From Vibrio rarus (GTDB taxonomy: Bacteria > Pseudomonadota > Gammaproteobacteria > Enterobacterales > Vibrionaceae), in NCBI RefSeq assembly GCF_024347075.1, contig NZ_AP024900.1, positions 2,294,001-2,358,000 on the forward strand: DNA of 64,000 nt. The letters run 5' to 3'. A model generated the notes under the pieces. The model saw only the letters and a program-made list of their open reading frames with translations. It was not told the origin of the DNA and did no database searches. The translations under genes and the position numbers were made by a program. Of the stretch, positions 17,022 through 25,275 are shown in pieces. Numbering within the stretch: position 1 is the first letter of the stretch; each line of letters starts with the position of its first letter.

Positions 17022-17401
17022 CTAGGCTGCTTGAATTTTGTAGTCTTCTTGTTTTACGATCATTGCCCAAGCCATTCTGGCCATCTTATTCGCGAGCGCC
17101 ACACAAGCTTTATTGAATCCGGCTCGAGATTCTAAATTCACCGCCCAAACACTGAGTTTGTCATCTTTATTTTTGGCATGCTTCAAAGCGCTTCTCGCTC
17201 CATTGATAAGTTGAGTTCGTAAGTAGGTATTTCCTCGCTTACTTATTCCCAATAAACGAACTTTATCACCTGTAGAGTGCTGTTTTGGCACCAGACCACA
17301 CCAGGCAGAAAAATGGCGACCATTTTTGAAATTCTTACCGTCACCAAGAGCCACCCAGAGAATGCTCGAAATTAATGGCTCAACTCCTGTCATAGTTTGA
17401 A
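17022..17401 (-). pseudogene. IS110/IS1111 family transposase, C-terminal fragment
   Basis: The reading frame encodes the C-terminal Transposase_20 domain: MTGVEPLISSILW, GRHFSAWCGLVPKQHSTGDK, LLGISKRGNTYLRTQLI and ANKMARMAWAM. The serine in SKRGN-type motifs is part of the conserved C-terminal catalytic region of this family. The N-terminal DEDD (RuvC-like) domain is missing: the frame is cut at 17401, where the inverted repeat of an IS3 element begins. No N-terminal piece is visible on the far side of that IS3 element, so the copy is dead. Confidence 0.88.
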
Positions 17402-17747
17402 GGGTAATCCTCCCATTAATAATTGCATTTAATCGTAGAATCTATGCTGCAACTTGTAGTGGTGGGTACCCTCCATTAGCTAAATGTGGACGCTAGTGAT
17501 TGTAGAACCATAACCACTGAGTTGCTTTATCTTGAACCTCTTCTAAGCTGTCGAACAGGTACTTACTCACCAAGCTAAACCTTACGGTTCGATTAAATCT
17601 TTCGATATACGCATTTTGTTGTGGATTCCCTGGCTGAATATAGTCTATTCGGATGCCATGCTTGTCTGCCCACTTTGTAAATAAGTGACTAATAAACTCG
17701 GGGCCATTATCACAACGTATCGCTATCGGCTTCTGCCGTTGTTCAGT

Positions 17748-18341
17748 TAAATGACCTCCGGCAAAGCCGGAGGCTTATTGGGTGACGCCCTCTAAGGGCT
17801 TAAGTAAGCGCCCTGGGCGCTAGATTCCAAACTTCAATTGAACTCTGTGCTCATCTTCTTGCTCTTGATTCCGTATATACTCAAGAACTGTTGCTTCATC
17901 TAAGCCAACCGTTGAAACAAAGTAACCTCTTGCCCAAAAATGTTCTCCATTGAAATTTCTCTGCCTGCCTCGAAACTTTTTGGCTATCGAAATTGCACTT
18001 TTTCCTTTGAGATAACCAACAACATTAAACACTGAATATTTTGGTGGGACACTGATACACATATGAACATGGTCTTTCATCAAGTGCCCCTCTTCAATCG
18101 TGATGCCTTTACGTTTAGCCAACTCCTGAAATGTAGAGCCTAGATGCTTCCTAATTGCACCATAGATCAATTTTTGTCTTTTTTTTTGGATAAATCCCAT
18201 CGTGTATGAGACAGACTCTTATAGTCTCGCATAGGTTGTTTCCTCTTTACTTTTGGTCGAGCAAAGAAGTTACATATACCGTTGTCACGGTCAAACCTAT
18301 GCGAGTCACCCCAGCATAGCTGGGGGTTTATCAATGTTTAA
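17748..18341 (-). mobile_element. IS200/IS605 family element (IS200 type, tnpA only)
   Basis: A hairpin at each end, CCTCCGGC/GCCGGAGG near 17755-17773 and CCCCAGC/GCTGGGG near 18309-18325, brackets a single tnpA. Subterminal hairpins instead of inverted repeats are the hallmark of this family, which moves as single-stranded DNA. It splits the integrase core of the IS3 orfB. Boundaries are approximate (within about 10 bp), taken from where the orfB reading resumes. Confidence 0.8.
17820..18232 (-). pseudogene. tnpA: IS200/IS605 Y1 transposase TnpA with N-terminal deletion/frameshift
   Basis: The 126-residue open frame holds the HUH motif HVHMCISVPPKYS, the FWARGYFVSTVG stretch and the catalytic Tyr in EYIRNQEQED. 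The expected N-terminus is encoded just upstream from an ATG at 18230 (MRDYKSLSHTRWD) but in a different frame. About 19 bases, encoding CKYHVV in relatives, seem to be lost at the junction near 18190. The lost piece is the first beta strand of the Y1 fold, so the protein started at the internal ATG is unlikely to work. Confidence 0.8.
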
Positions 18342-18852
18342 TTAGGTTATCTAAAATCCTCGTGACGCGCTCTGCTGGCATCGAAAAATCGAGCTCTGCA
18401 GCTAAATCCTCACGTTTGTAGTCATCTATCACATTGAATAAGCGATATTTCCGCCCATCCGATAGCTGGTCATGCATAAAATCGACTGACCACACTTGGT
18501 TCGCTTTGATGGGCTCCTTGAGTGGCTCTGGTGCATGACGATTTAGGCGACGTTTAGGCTTGATACGTAAATTCAAGACAACTCACAGTAGATCCGATAA
18601 ACCCGCTTGTGGTTCCATTTATACCCTTCCAAATGGCGAAGATGATGGAAGCACATGCCAATCCCCAGTCGGATCTTTCCTCGCTATTGCACAGTTCTAG
18701 GAGCAAGTTAGCAATGTGCTCATTCTCTGATTGCAACTTAGGCTCATAGCGATAGCACGTCTCACTAATTTGAAACCAGCGACAGGCATTTCTAATACTG
18801 ACATGTTGATTCGCCACTGAATTCTGAGCCATCAAGCAACGCTCACAGGGCT

Positions 18853-19119
18853 TCACCACTTTTTTGCCATAGCTTCGGAGATAACTTCAGCTTTGAGACG
18901 TTCCTCAGCATACATTTTCTTGAGCCGTCGGTTCTCTTCTTCAAGCTCTTTCATTCGAGTCATAAGAGATGCATCCATACCACCGTATTTAGATCGCCAT
19001 TTGTAGAATGTGGCGGTGCTCATGCCATGTTATCGACAAAGCTCTTGAATATGGGCTCCAGCCTCTGCTTGCTTTAAGATCGCTAAGATCTGACTGTCCG
19101 TGTAACACGATTTTTTCAT
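18853..19119 (-). pseudogene. IS3 family orfA (HTH transposase subunit) with in-frame stop
   Basis: The 89-codon frame from ATG 19119 reads MKKSCYTDSQILAILKQAEA, then QELCR, a TAA stop, then HGMSTATFYKWRSKYGGMD and ELEEENRRLKKMYAEERLKAE, the HTH_Tnp_1 plus leucine-zipper layout of IS3/IS407 orfA. The stop at the 30th codon or so breaks it. It overlaps the start of orfB, as is normal for programmed frameshifting in this family. Confidence 0.87.
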
Positions 19120-19191
19120 AGTGAATCTCCTGTATAAATCATACGAGAAAATTCTACTTTTTCATGCTGTTATTTTTCGGGGGGATTACCC

Positions 19192-19445
19192 TCCTCAATA
19201 CTTGTTAAAACAAGCATTTGCTGCTTGGTTTTGTAACTAACCATTTTTAACAGCGTAATTAAATTATCTAAGCTAGACACATCACCTACATTAGCTTCTT
19301 CTAATGCACTACGATAATAATCAATATACGCAGGTTCAAAAGATTCAAACCCAAGAGACGCTAAATAACTCACTATTATCGATGAAAACTGTTTATGTTT
19401 AATCATCTGAGCAATTTTAGAATAGTAAAAGTACATATCGATCAT
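19192..19445 (-). pseudogene. Unknown ORF truncated by the IS3 element
   Basis: A frame starting MIDMYFYYSKIAQMIKHKQF runs into the IS3 inverted repeat after TSIEEG, so its natural C-terminus is missing. About 85 residues are native, acidic to neutral, and predicted mainly helical, without a signal peptide. I recognise no family, and the ribosome binding site is weak. It may be the remnant of a cargo gene or a chance ORF. Confidence 0.35.
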
Positions 19446-19928
19446 TTGTTGAAAATACCGTTGCTTAAGAATATGACATAGAAATGGATTTTCTAGAGTA
19501 CATAGAATAAATGGTAAATATATGACAGGTTAATTATTGGGAATTAATGCGCACCTTATTTCTATGCTCACTCACAAATAACCGCGACGGACATATAGCT
19601 ACTTTTAGATTAAATGTGACACTGCTCACTATGCGCTTTTGTTAAACATAACTACCACAAATCTTTTATACCCTTCATATCTGTTTAGTCAATGATTTAT
19701 TTGAAAGTTATTCCCTTGCATAACAAAAACTTTAGTAAGCAATTGTTTATTAAGGATATTAATATTAGCCACCAAGGAAAACTTAGTTTTCAATTAACAT
19801 CAATATGAATTATTGATTTGAGTGATAGCATTCGAATTACATATTGACTTTTTATATGGTCTGGAATTTGTTCGAGTCAATTTGTGTTTAAATCAGGAGC
19901 TGTTCCAGATCAACTGTAAGGTTAGGAA
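19446..19928. other. AT-rich leader region upstream of the adhesin gene
   Basis: These 483 bp are very AT-rich and contain no ORF that I can support. They should carry the promoter of the adhesin gene at 19929. TTGACT at 19853-19858 could be a -35 box, but no convincing -10 box follows at 17 bp. TTAGGAA directly precedes the adhesin ATG. Confidence 0.45.
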
Positions 19929-22715
19929 ATGAAAAAAATCACAATAATCGCTTCTGCTGTTTCAGTGGCATTACTTTCTGGCACAGCGTTCGCAACTACA
20001 AAATCAGATACCACTAAATATAAAAAATCTAGAGTTAGCACATCTGTTTCTACTACATCATCACCATATAAAGATAAAAAAACCAAACCATCAGCATCTA
20101 CTTTAGAACAGCAACATCAAACAGAACAATTACAAGCCGCTAATATTGCTGACCTTAAAAAATTACAGTTAGCACAGAAAGATGTGACTAAAAAAAAATC
20201 ATCCAAAGCAGTCAATGCGTACAAAACAACAAGTGCAAAAAATAAAGTTTTGTTAACGCCCAAAAGCACCATTGAGCAGAATAAAAAGACAGCACAGGCA
20301 CTAGCAGATAACGACGCTGACCTTAAAAAATTACAGGAAACATTGAAAGATGTGTCTACAAGTAAAATAACCAAAACTAAAACCGTAAACACAAATGCAA
20401 AATTAAAATTTTTGTCAAAGCAAGAAAGAATCAAAAAATCACAGGAAACATTGAAAGATGTACCTAAAAGTAAAATAACTAAAACTAAAACTAAAACTGT
20501 AAAATCAAATGCAAAAAATAAAGTTTTGTTAACGCCCAAAAGCACCATTGAGCAGAATAAAAAGACAGCACAGGCACTAGCAGATTACAACGCTGACCTT
20601 ACAAAATCACAGAAAACATTGGAAACTGCGTCTACAAGCAAAATAACTAAAAACAAAACTAAAAGCTTAAACAAAAATGCCAAATTAAAATTTTGGCCAA
20701 AGCAAAAAAACACCATTGAGCAACATAAAACGACACAACATATACAATTAGAAAATGCACAATTGAACGTTGCACAATCGAGAGCAACTAAAGCGCTAAA
20801 AAACGCACAGAATATTGAATCTAAAAAAGCTGGAATACCGACTAGCAAAGCTGTACCTCATCTAGTAAACAGTAAATATAACAAAGCATCAATTGATGCT
20901 AATAGTTCAGCTATTGCTTCTAACCGTACTGGCGTAGATGCTAATTTTGAAACTAGTTTTAATAATAAGAATGCGATTAATGCAAACCATACGGCAATTG
21001 ATGCTAACCGTACGGACATCGATATTAATCATACTATAATTGATGCTAACGCTCATTTAGCGGGCGTACTTGTCTCTGAGGTTGACATTAATAGTAATCA
21101 TATTAAGGCTAATGCGGAAAGTACCATAAATAATCGTAAAGATATTAAGGGTGATGAAGCATTAATTGATGCTAATAGTTCAGCTATTGCTTCTAACCGT
21201 ACTGGCGTAGATGCTAATTTTGAAACTAGTTTTAATAATAAGAATGCGATTAATGCAAACCATACGGAAATGGATGATAACCGTACGGACATCGATATTA
21301 ATCATACTATAATTGATGCTAACGCTCATTTAGCGGGCGTACTTGTCTCTGAGGTTGACATTAATAGTAATAATATTAAGGGTGATGAAGCATTAATTGA
21401 TGCTAATAGTTCAGCTATTGCTTCTAACCGTACTGGCGTAGATGCTAATTTTGAAACTGGTTTTAATAATAAGAATGCGATTAATGCAAACCATACGGAA
21501 ATTAATGCTAACCGTACGGACATCGATATTAATCATACTATAATTGATGCTAACGCTCATTTAGCGGGCGTACTTGTCTCTGAGGTTGACATTAATAGTA
21601 ATCATATTAAGGCTAATGCGGAAAGTACCATAAATAATAGCAAAGATATTAAGGCTAATGCTAAAGGTGTCAATACACTGTTTAGTAATTATGCGATGAA
21701 TAAGTCAGCGATTGAAGCGAATACCAATAGCATTAAGGGTGATGAAACTGCAATTGCAAGTAATGAATCGGCCATTACAGTGGCTACAACAGACATTAAC
21801 GCCAACAAAACGTCTATTTCTAGCAATAAAACAGCAATTGCTAGCAATAAAACGTCCATTACAGCGGCTACAACAGACATTAACGCCAACAAAACGTCTA
21901 TTTCTAGCAATAAAACCGCTATTGCAAGCAATAAAACGTCCATTACAGCGGCTACAACAGACATTAACGCCAACAAAACGTCTATTTCTAGCAATAAAAC
22001 CGCTATTGCAAGCAATAAAACGTCCATTACAGCGGCTACAACAGACATTAACGCCAACAAAACGTCTATTTCTAGCAATAAAACCGCTATTGCAAGCAAT
22101 AAAACGTCCATTACAGCGGCTACAACAGACATTAACGCCAACAAAACGTCTATTTCTAGCAATAAAACCGCTATTGCAAGCAATAAAACGTCCATTACAG
22201 CGGCTACAACAGACATTAACGCCAACAAAACGTCTATTTCTAGCAATAAAACCGCTATTGCAAGCAATAGCAGTAAATTAGCAACTCATGAGGCAACAAT
22301 TAAAACGGCCACTACAGAAAGACATGCTAATACTGCCTCTATTGCTAGCAACACAACCTCTATTACTAGCAACAGAACTGCCATTGCAGATAACTCCCAT
22401 GCTATTGGAACAAACAGTGCAAATATTGCCAGTAACAAACTAGAGATTGATGGTTTACGTGCTGATTTAGAAAAACAATCTAAAAAGATGGACGGTTCAA
22501 TGGCTCAAGCGGGTGCTTTTGCCGGTCTTGTTAATCCATACGGTGTAGGTAAGATCAATATGACGGCAGCTGTTGGGCATTCAGGTGATGCAAATGCTAT
22601 TGCTATTGGTTCAGGTTACCGCGTTAATGAGAACTTAACACTTAAAGTTGGTGGGGCTTACGACTCAGCTTCTGAACAAGTTACATCTTACGCTGGTATG
22701 GGTTTCGAGTGGTAA
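19929..22715 (+). CDS. Trimeric autotransporter adhesin (YadA-like anchor), repeat-rich
   Basis: This 928-residue surface protein has a Sec signal peptide (MKKITIIASAVSVALLSGTAFA), a Lys/Thr-rich segment (about 23-320) with a duplicated KNKVLLTPKSTIEQNKKTAQ block, a long stalk (about 320-845) and a C-terminal YadA anchor (about 855-928, AQAGAFAGLVNPYGVGKIN ... GMGFEW). The stalk is built of heptads with Ile at a and Asn at d (INANKTS, ISSNKTA, IASNKTS), like the N@d layers of trimeric autotransporter stalks. I see no YadA-type head domain. Such proteins trimerise in the outer membrane and bind host or matrix surfaces or other cells. It lies among IS elements, so it was probably acquired. Confidence 0.88.
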   Translation: MKKITIIASAVSVALLSGTAFATTKSDTTKYKKSRVSTSVSTTSSPYKDKKTKPSASTLEQQHQTEQLQAANIADLKKLQLAQKDVTKKKSSKAVNAYKTTSAKNKVLLTPKSTIEQNKKTAQALADNDADLKKLQETLKDVSTSKITKTKTVNTNAKLKFLSKQERIKKSQETLKDVPKSKITKTKTKTVKSNAKNKVLLTPKSTIEQNKKTAQALADYNADLTKSQKTLETASTSKITKNKTKSLNKNAKLKFWPKQKNTIEQHKTTQHIQLENAQLNVAQSRATKALKNAQNIESKKAGIPTSKAVPHLVNSKYNKASIDANSSAIASNRTGVDANFETSFNNKNAINANHTAIDANRTDIDINHTIIDANAHLAGVLVSEVDINSNHIKANAESTINNRKDIKGDEALIDANSSAIASNRTGVDANFETSFNNKNAINANHTEMDDNRTDIDINHTIIDANAHLAGVLVSEVDINSNNIKGDEALIDANSSAIASNRTGVDANFETGFNNKNAINANHTEINANRTDIDINHTIIDANAHLAGVLVSEVDINSNHIKANAESTINNSKDIKANAKGVNTLFSNYAMNKSAIEANTNSIKGDETAIASNESAITVATTDINANKTSISSNKTAIASNKTSITAATTDINANKTSISSNKTAIASNKTSITAATTDINANKTSISSNKTAIASNKTSITAATTDINANKTSISSNKTAIASNKTSITAATTDINANKTSISSNKTAIASNKTSITAATTDINANKTSISSNKTAIASNSSKLATHEATIKTATTERHANTASIASNTTSITSNRTAIADNSHAIGTNSANIASNKLEIDGLRADLEKQSKKMDGSMAQAGAFAGLVNPYGVGKINMTAAVGHSGDANAIAIGSGYRVNENLTLKVGGAYDSASEQVTSYAGMGFEW
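20892..21660 (+). repeat. Long in-frame stalk repeats (three units, 273/231 bp)
   Basis: Units starting at 20892, 21165 and 21396 each encode DANSSAIASNRTGVDANFET followed by FNNKNAINANHT and the block ending in LVSEVDINSN. The first unit is 273 bp; the second is 231 bp because it lacks the KANAESTINN segment. The copies are nearly identical at the DNA level, so the duplications are recent or kept alike by recombination. Confidence 0.92.
21757..22269 (+). repeat. 84 bp tandem repeat in the adhesin gene, about six copies
   Basis: AGACATTAACGCCAACAAAA recurs at 21791, 21875, 21959, 22043, 22127 and 22211, always 84 bp apart. Each unit encodes four heptads (INANKTS ISSNKTA IASNKTS ITAATTD). The middle units are identical at the DNA level. 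Length change by slippage or recombination would keep the frame and alter stalk length by 28 residues per unit. Confidence 0.95.
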
Positions 22716-22734
22716 TCTAATATCCTATAAAATA

Positions 22735-22812
22735 GTACCTAAAAGAATATCAGTAGTAGTAAATAGCTGAACAATCATGATTTTTTGAATATTTACTTAC
22801 TGTGATTGGCAT
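22735..22812. repeat. Degenerate ATACCAATC repeat remnant
   Basis: The right end TTACTTACTGTGATTGGCAT matches the right ends of the complete copies with one change. The rest is too diverged to align and I cannot place the left end. Confidence 0.4.
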
Positions 22813-22844
22813 AAAAGCGACCATAAGAGATTATGGTCGCTTTT
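22813..22844 (+). terminator. Terminator downstream of the adhesin gene
   Basis: A perfect 14 bp stem, AAAAGCGACCATAA with TTATGGTCGCTTTT around a GAGA tetraloop, runs into Ts. It lies about 100 bp after the adhesin stop and 38 bp before the IS256 end. Confidence 0.88.
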
Positions 22845-22882
22845 TACTTACCAACACAAAATACAGGGTGAGCGCTAACCGA

Positions 22883-24172
22883 GGGCGTTCAATATTCTGT
22901 GTCAGGCTAATTTTTAAATTTCTAGCACGCTGTCTAAACGCCCTTCAAAATAAATGGCTAACTGGGATAAACAAAGGCTCCAATTATGGATTGGCATTGT
23001 CCATTTCTCAAACGCATTCAATATGCCAGCATAAAGTAGCTTCAACAAGCTATTTTCGTTAGGGAACGCGCCCTTTGTTTTAGTCAGCTTTCTAAATTGA
23101 CGGTGGACGGCCTCAACCGCATTAGTCGTGTAAATCACCTTGCGTATATGCTCTGGATATTTAAAGTAATGCGAGAGATTATTCCACTTTCTGCGCCATG
23201 AGTTGATGACCAGTGGGTATATGTCCCCCCACTTGGCTTCTAGTTCATCAAGTGCAAGCTCAGCTGCTTCTTTACTTACCGCTCGATAAACAGGCTTCAA
23301 ATCCGCCATAAAGGCTTTCTGATTTTTTGAGGCGACATACTTCATGGAATTACGGATTTGGTGGATTACGCACAGCTGGGTTTCTGTTTCTGGGAAGATA
23401 GTCGCTATCGCCTCAGGGAAACCTGTTAACCCATCGACACAAGCAATTAAGATATCCTTAACACCACGATTATGCAGGTCGGTCAGCACAGATAACCAAT
23501 AGTTAGCCCCTTCATTTTCTGATAAATGAAGCCCTAATATTTCTTTCTTACCTTGCATGTTCAACGCTAAAATCGTGTAAACAGCCTTGCTGATATAACG
23601 GCCATCCTCTTTGACTTTATAGTGAATAGCATCAAGCCAAACTATTGGATAATGGCTGTCTAAGGGGCGTTGCTGCCAAGCTTTAAGCTCAGGAATAAGC
23701 TTATCTGTAACACTATTTATTGTGCCACTTGAGACGTTAATGCCGTACATATCCTCAACGTGTTTATTGATATCTCGGTAGCTCATGCCCATGCTAAACA
23801 TGGAGAGAATTTTACGGTCTATCTCATCAGTTAATGTTGTTTGCCCCTTTTTAATGAGCTGTGGTTCAAAAGTGCCGTTTCTATCTCTTGGAGCATCGAG
23901 TTCAAAGCTACCTGAAGGATGTTTGATTGTTTTTGATGTTTTACCATTCTTGCGGTTAGAGATGGGATCGTTCTCAAGATGCAGCTCTAACTCAGCAGTC
24001 AGAGCAGCTTCAGTAAGTTGCTTGATAAGTGGGCCAAGTACACTGTCTTTACCCGTAAGGCTTTTTCCTGCTTGAAGTGCTTTAAGCGCTTGGTCAAAAT
24101 CAAATGGTTGGGTCATGTGTCACTCATGTTTTGGATATTCTACTGAAATGACACAGAACTTTGAACGCTACC
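22883..24172 (-). mobile_element. IS256 family insertion sequence, apparently complete
   Basis: The ends carry inverted repeats: GCGTTCAATATTCTGTGTCA on the plus strand at 22885 and GCGTTCAAAGTTCTGTGTCA on the minus strand ending near 24169. A full-length transposase lies between them; total length is about 1.29 kb. I do not see the expected 8-9 bp target duplication (flanks CTAACCGA and TTACGATT), so one flank may have been rearranged. Confidence 0.9.
22914..24116 (-). CDS. IS256 family transposase (Transposase_mut)
   Basis: This 400-residue DDE transposase has its catalytic residues at D162 (VWLDAIHYKV), D228 (ACVDGLTGFPEA) and E335 (NAVEAVHRQFRK). The family signature region LCVIHQIRNSMKYV is also present. 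The N-terminal DNA-binding part is full length, and there is no frameshift or stop. It is the best candidate, together with ISAs1, for an active element in this island. Confidence 0.95.
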   Translation of the reverse strand: MTQPFDFDQALKALQAGKSLTGKDSVLGPLIKQLTEAALTAELELHLENDPISNRKNGKTSKTIKHPSGSFELDAPRDRNGTFEPQLIKKGQTTLTDEIDRKILSMFSMGMSYRDINKHVEDMYGINVSSGTINSVTDKLIPELKAWQQRPLDSHYPIVWLDAIHYKVKEDGRYISKAVYTILALNMQGKKEILGLHLSENEGANYWLSVLTDLHNRGVKDILIACVDGLTGFPEAIATIFPETETQLCVIHQIRNSMKYVASKNQKAFMADLKPVYRAVSKEAAELALDELEAKWGDIYPLVINSWRRKWNNLSHYFKYPEHIRKVIYTTNAVEAVHRQFRKLTKTKGAFPNENSLLKLLYAGILNAFEKWTMPIHNWSLCLSQLAIYFEGRLDSVLEI

Positions 24173-24215
24173 TTACGATTTAATTAATAATATTAGATCT
24201 AATACATTTAAGTAA

Positions 24216-24557
24216 TTAACGCTTTGTTTTCTCACAAATATAGGGTTTCCCTTTTGATGTATCACAATTAAGACCACACTCATAACTACCAGAATGGGTA
24301 GCACCTATCATTCGCAATGCATCCAAAGATTTCTCTCTACACTCCTCCAGCGTAGAGAGCGTACCTACATCTCTGTCATTCCATAAATTAGCTTTATCTG
24401 GATAAACAAAACCCATCCATTCGTCGCTATTAGAGTCAGACGTATCCCAATTCCATGCAATTACGCCGATAACTAAAACAATTACTACTACAAACTTAAT
24501 AAGTGCAACTATACACTTAATTATAAAATTAAAAATATTTTCAATAAAATCAAGCAT
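24216..24557 (-). CDS. Small membrane-anchored protein of unknown function
   Basis: The ORF encodes 113 residues. A strongly hydrophobic segment (about 10-36, FIIKCIVALIKFVVVIVLVI) is followed by a polar domain with four cysteines (C73, C94, C98, C108) that could form disulphides if exported. I recognise no family. A weak GAG-containing ribosome binding site precedes the ATG. It lies between an IS256 element and IS30/IS66 remnants, so it may be cargo or a leftover of a larger acquired segment. Confidence 0.55.
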   Translation of the reverse strand: MLDFIENIFNFIIKCIVALIKFVVVIVLVIGVIAWNWDTSDSNSDEWMGFVYPDKANLWNDRDVGTLSTLEECREKSLDALRMIGATHSGSYECGLNCDTSKGKPYICEKTKR

Positions 24558-24678
24558 AGTATCAATCTCAATAGAAACAATACTTATATGTTATACCTAT
24601 CAATAATTAAAACTAGTATTAAAGGGGATTAATTTATTTATACCCGAATTCAACTCCGAAGTGCGACACTCTCCAATA

Positions 24679-25115
24679 TCAAGCAACTAAAGTTATTTCC
24701 CTAAATACAATGGCAGGCTGCTTGAAGTCTAAACATTTTCTTGGCCGATAATTTATCCGCGATAACGCAAAATCTATATCGCTGTCTGTCACCGTCGTTA
24801 AGTCAGTTCCTTACTTTATGTACTGCCTTAAAAGACCGTTCTCATTCTCATTTGCCCCACGCTCCCAAGAGCTGTAAAGATGAGCGAAGTACACTTCAGC
24901 CTCTAGTTCTTCTGCGATAACCTCATGGCCAGCAAACTCTCGTCCATTATCTTCCGTTATGGTATGAACAAACTTTTTATAGGGCTTCAGTAGCTCAATT
25001 GTGGCTCTGCTAACGTCATCCGCTGACTTAGATAGGACTTTCTTTACCACGTAAAATCGAGTTTTACGCTCTAAGATAGTAACCATTGCACCCGTAACAT
25101 GCTTACATAGAACAG
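24679..25115 (-). pseudogene. IS30 family transposase, C-terminal fragment with stop
   Basis: The frame shows GAMVTILERKTRFYVVKKV, ITEDNGREFAGHE and FAHLYSSWERGANENENGLL, the DDE integrase core of IS30. The second catalytic Asp is in EDNG and the Glu in the WERGANEN motif. A TAA after LLRQYIK interrupts it, and coding resumes as GTDLTTVTDSDIDFALSRIN and RPRKCLDFKQPAIVF to the natural stop at 24679. The N-terminal HTH half is absent. It is a dead remnant. Confidence 0.85.
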
Positions 25116-25162
25116 TGGTAAACGCTCAATAAAGCAGTGAAGCCTATTCAACTTCACCGATT

Positions 25163-25275
25163 TCAACGCTCCAAGGCATTAAATGCCGACATATCATCGG
25201 TTGGTGTTCGCTTTGGCAACTCTGTAAACAGGTGCTGGAAGTAATAGTATGGATTTATATCATTGGCACAGCAGG
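25163..25275 (-). pseudogene. IS66 family TnpC, C-terminal remnant
   Basis: A short frame reads ANDINPYYYFQHLFTELPKR and then TPTDDMSAFNALER to a TGA at 25163. This resembles the C-terminal tail of IS66 transposases (ANGLEPYxYLxxLFxxLP). Everything upstream is replaced by the ISAs1 element that starts at 25276. The match is short, so the family call is moderate. Confidence 0.5.

Larger units (their letters stand above)
17442..18859 (-). pseudogene. IS3 family orfB transposase (integrase core), inactivated several times
   Basis: Pieces of one orfB are readable in order. An HTH_21-like N-terminus (VKPCERCLMAQNS, SETCYRYEPKLQSEN) loses frame after SDWG. The integrase core follows, with KANQVWSVDFMHDQL (first catalytic Asp), and is interrupted near LDNLIKH by the IS200/IS605 element. 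It resumes at PIAIRCDNGPEF (second Asp) and ERFNRTVRFSL (catalytic Glu). A TAG stop lies in WLWFYNH-RPHLANGGYPP near the end. With a frameshift, an insertion and a stop, it is not functional. Confidence 0.88.
17402..19191 (-). mobile_element. IS3 family element (IS407-like), degenerate, with a nested IS200/IS605 insertion
   Basis: The imperfect terminal inverted repeats are GGGTAATCCTCCC at 17402 and, on the other strand, GGGTAATCCCCCC ending at 19191; similarity continues through GCAT and GTAGAAT for about 40 bp. Without the roughly 590 bp nested insertion the element is about 1.2 kb, the normal IS3 size. It has an orfA and an orfB, both broken. I see no target duplication, and its flanks are two unrelated truncated genes, so a rearrangement has probably happened here. 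Confidence 0.85.

Noticed and set aside
17820..18200. Intact IS200/IS605 transposase of 126 residues
   Set aside because: The open frame starts at an internal ATG; the true N-terminus is frameshifted away and a core strand is missing.
18331..18859. Two short ORFs that look like independent genes
   Set aside because: They are consecutive pieces of one IS3 orfB broken by a frameshift and the IS200/IS605 insertion.
21689..22281. ORFs of about 190 residues in two other frames over the adhesin repeats
   Set aside because: They are mirror frames of the 84 bp repeat; the adhesin frame has a signal peptide and a YadA anchor and explains the region.
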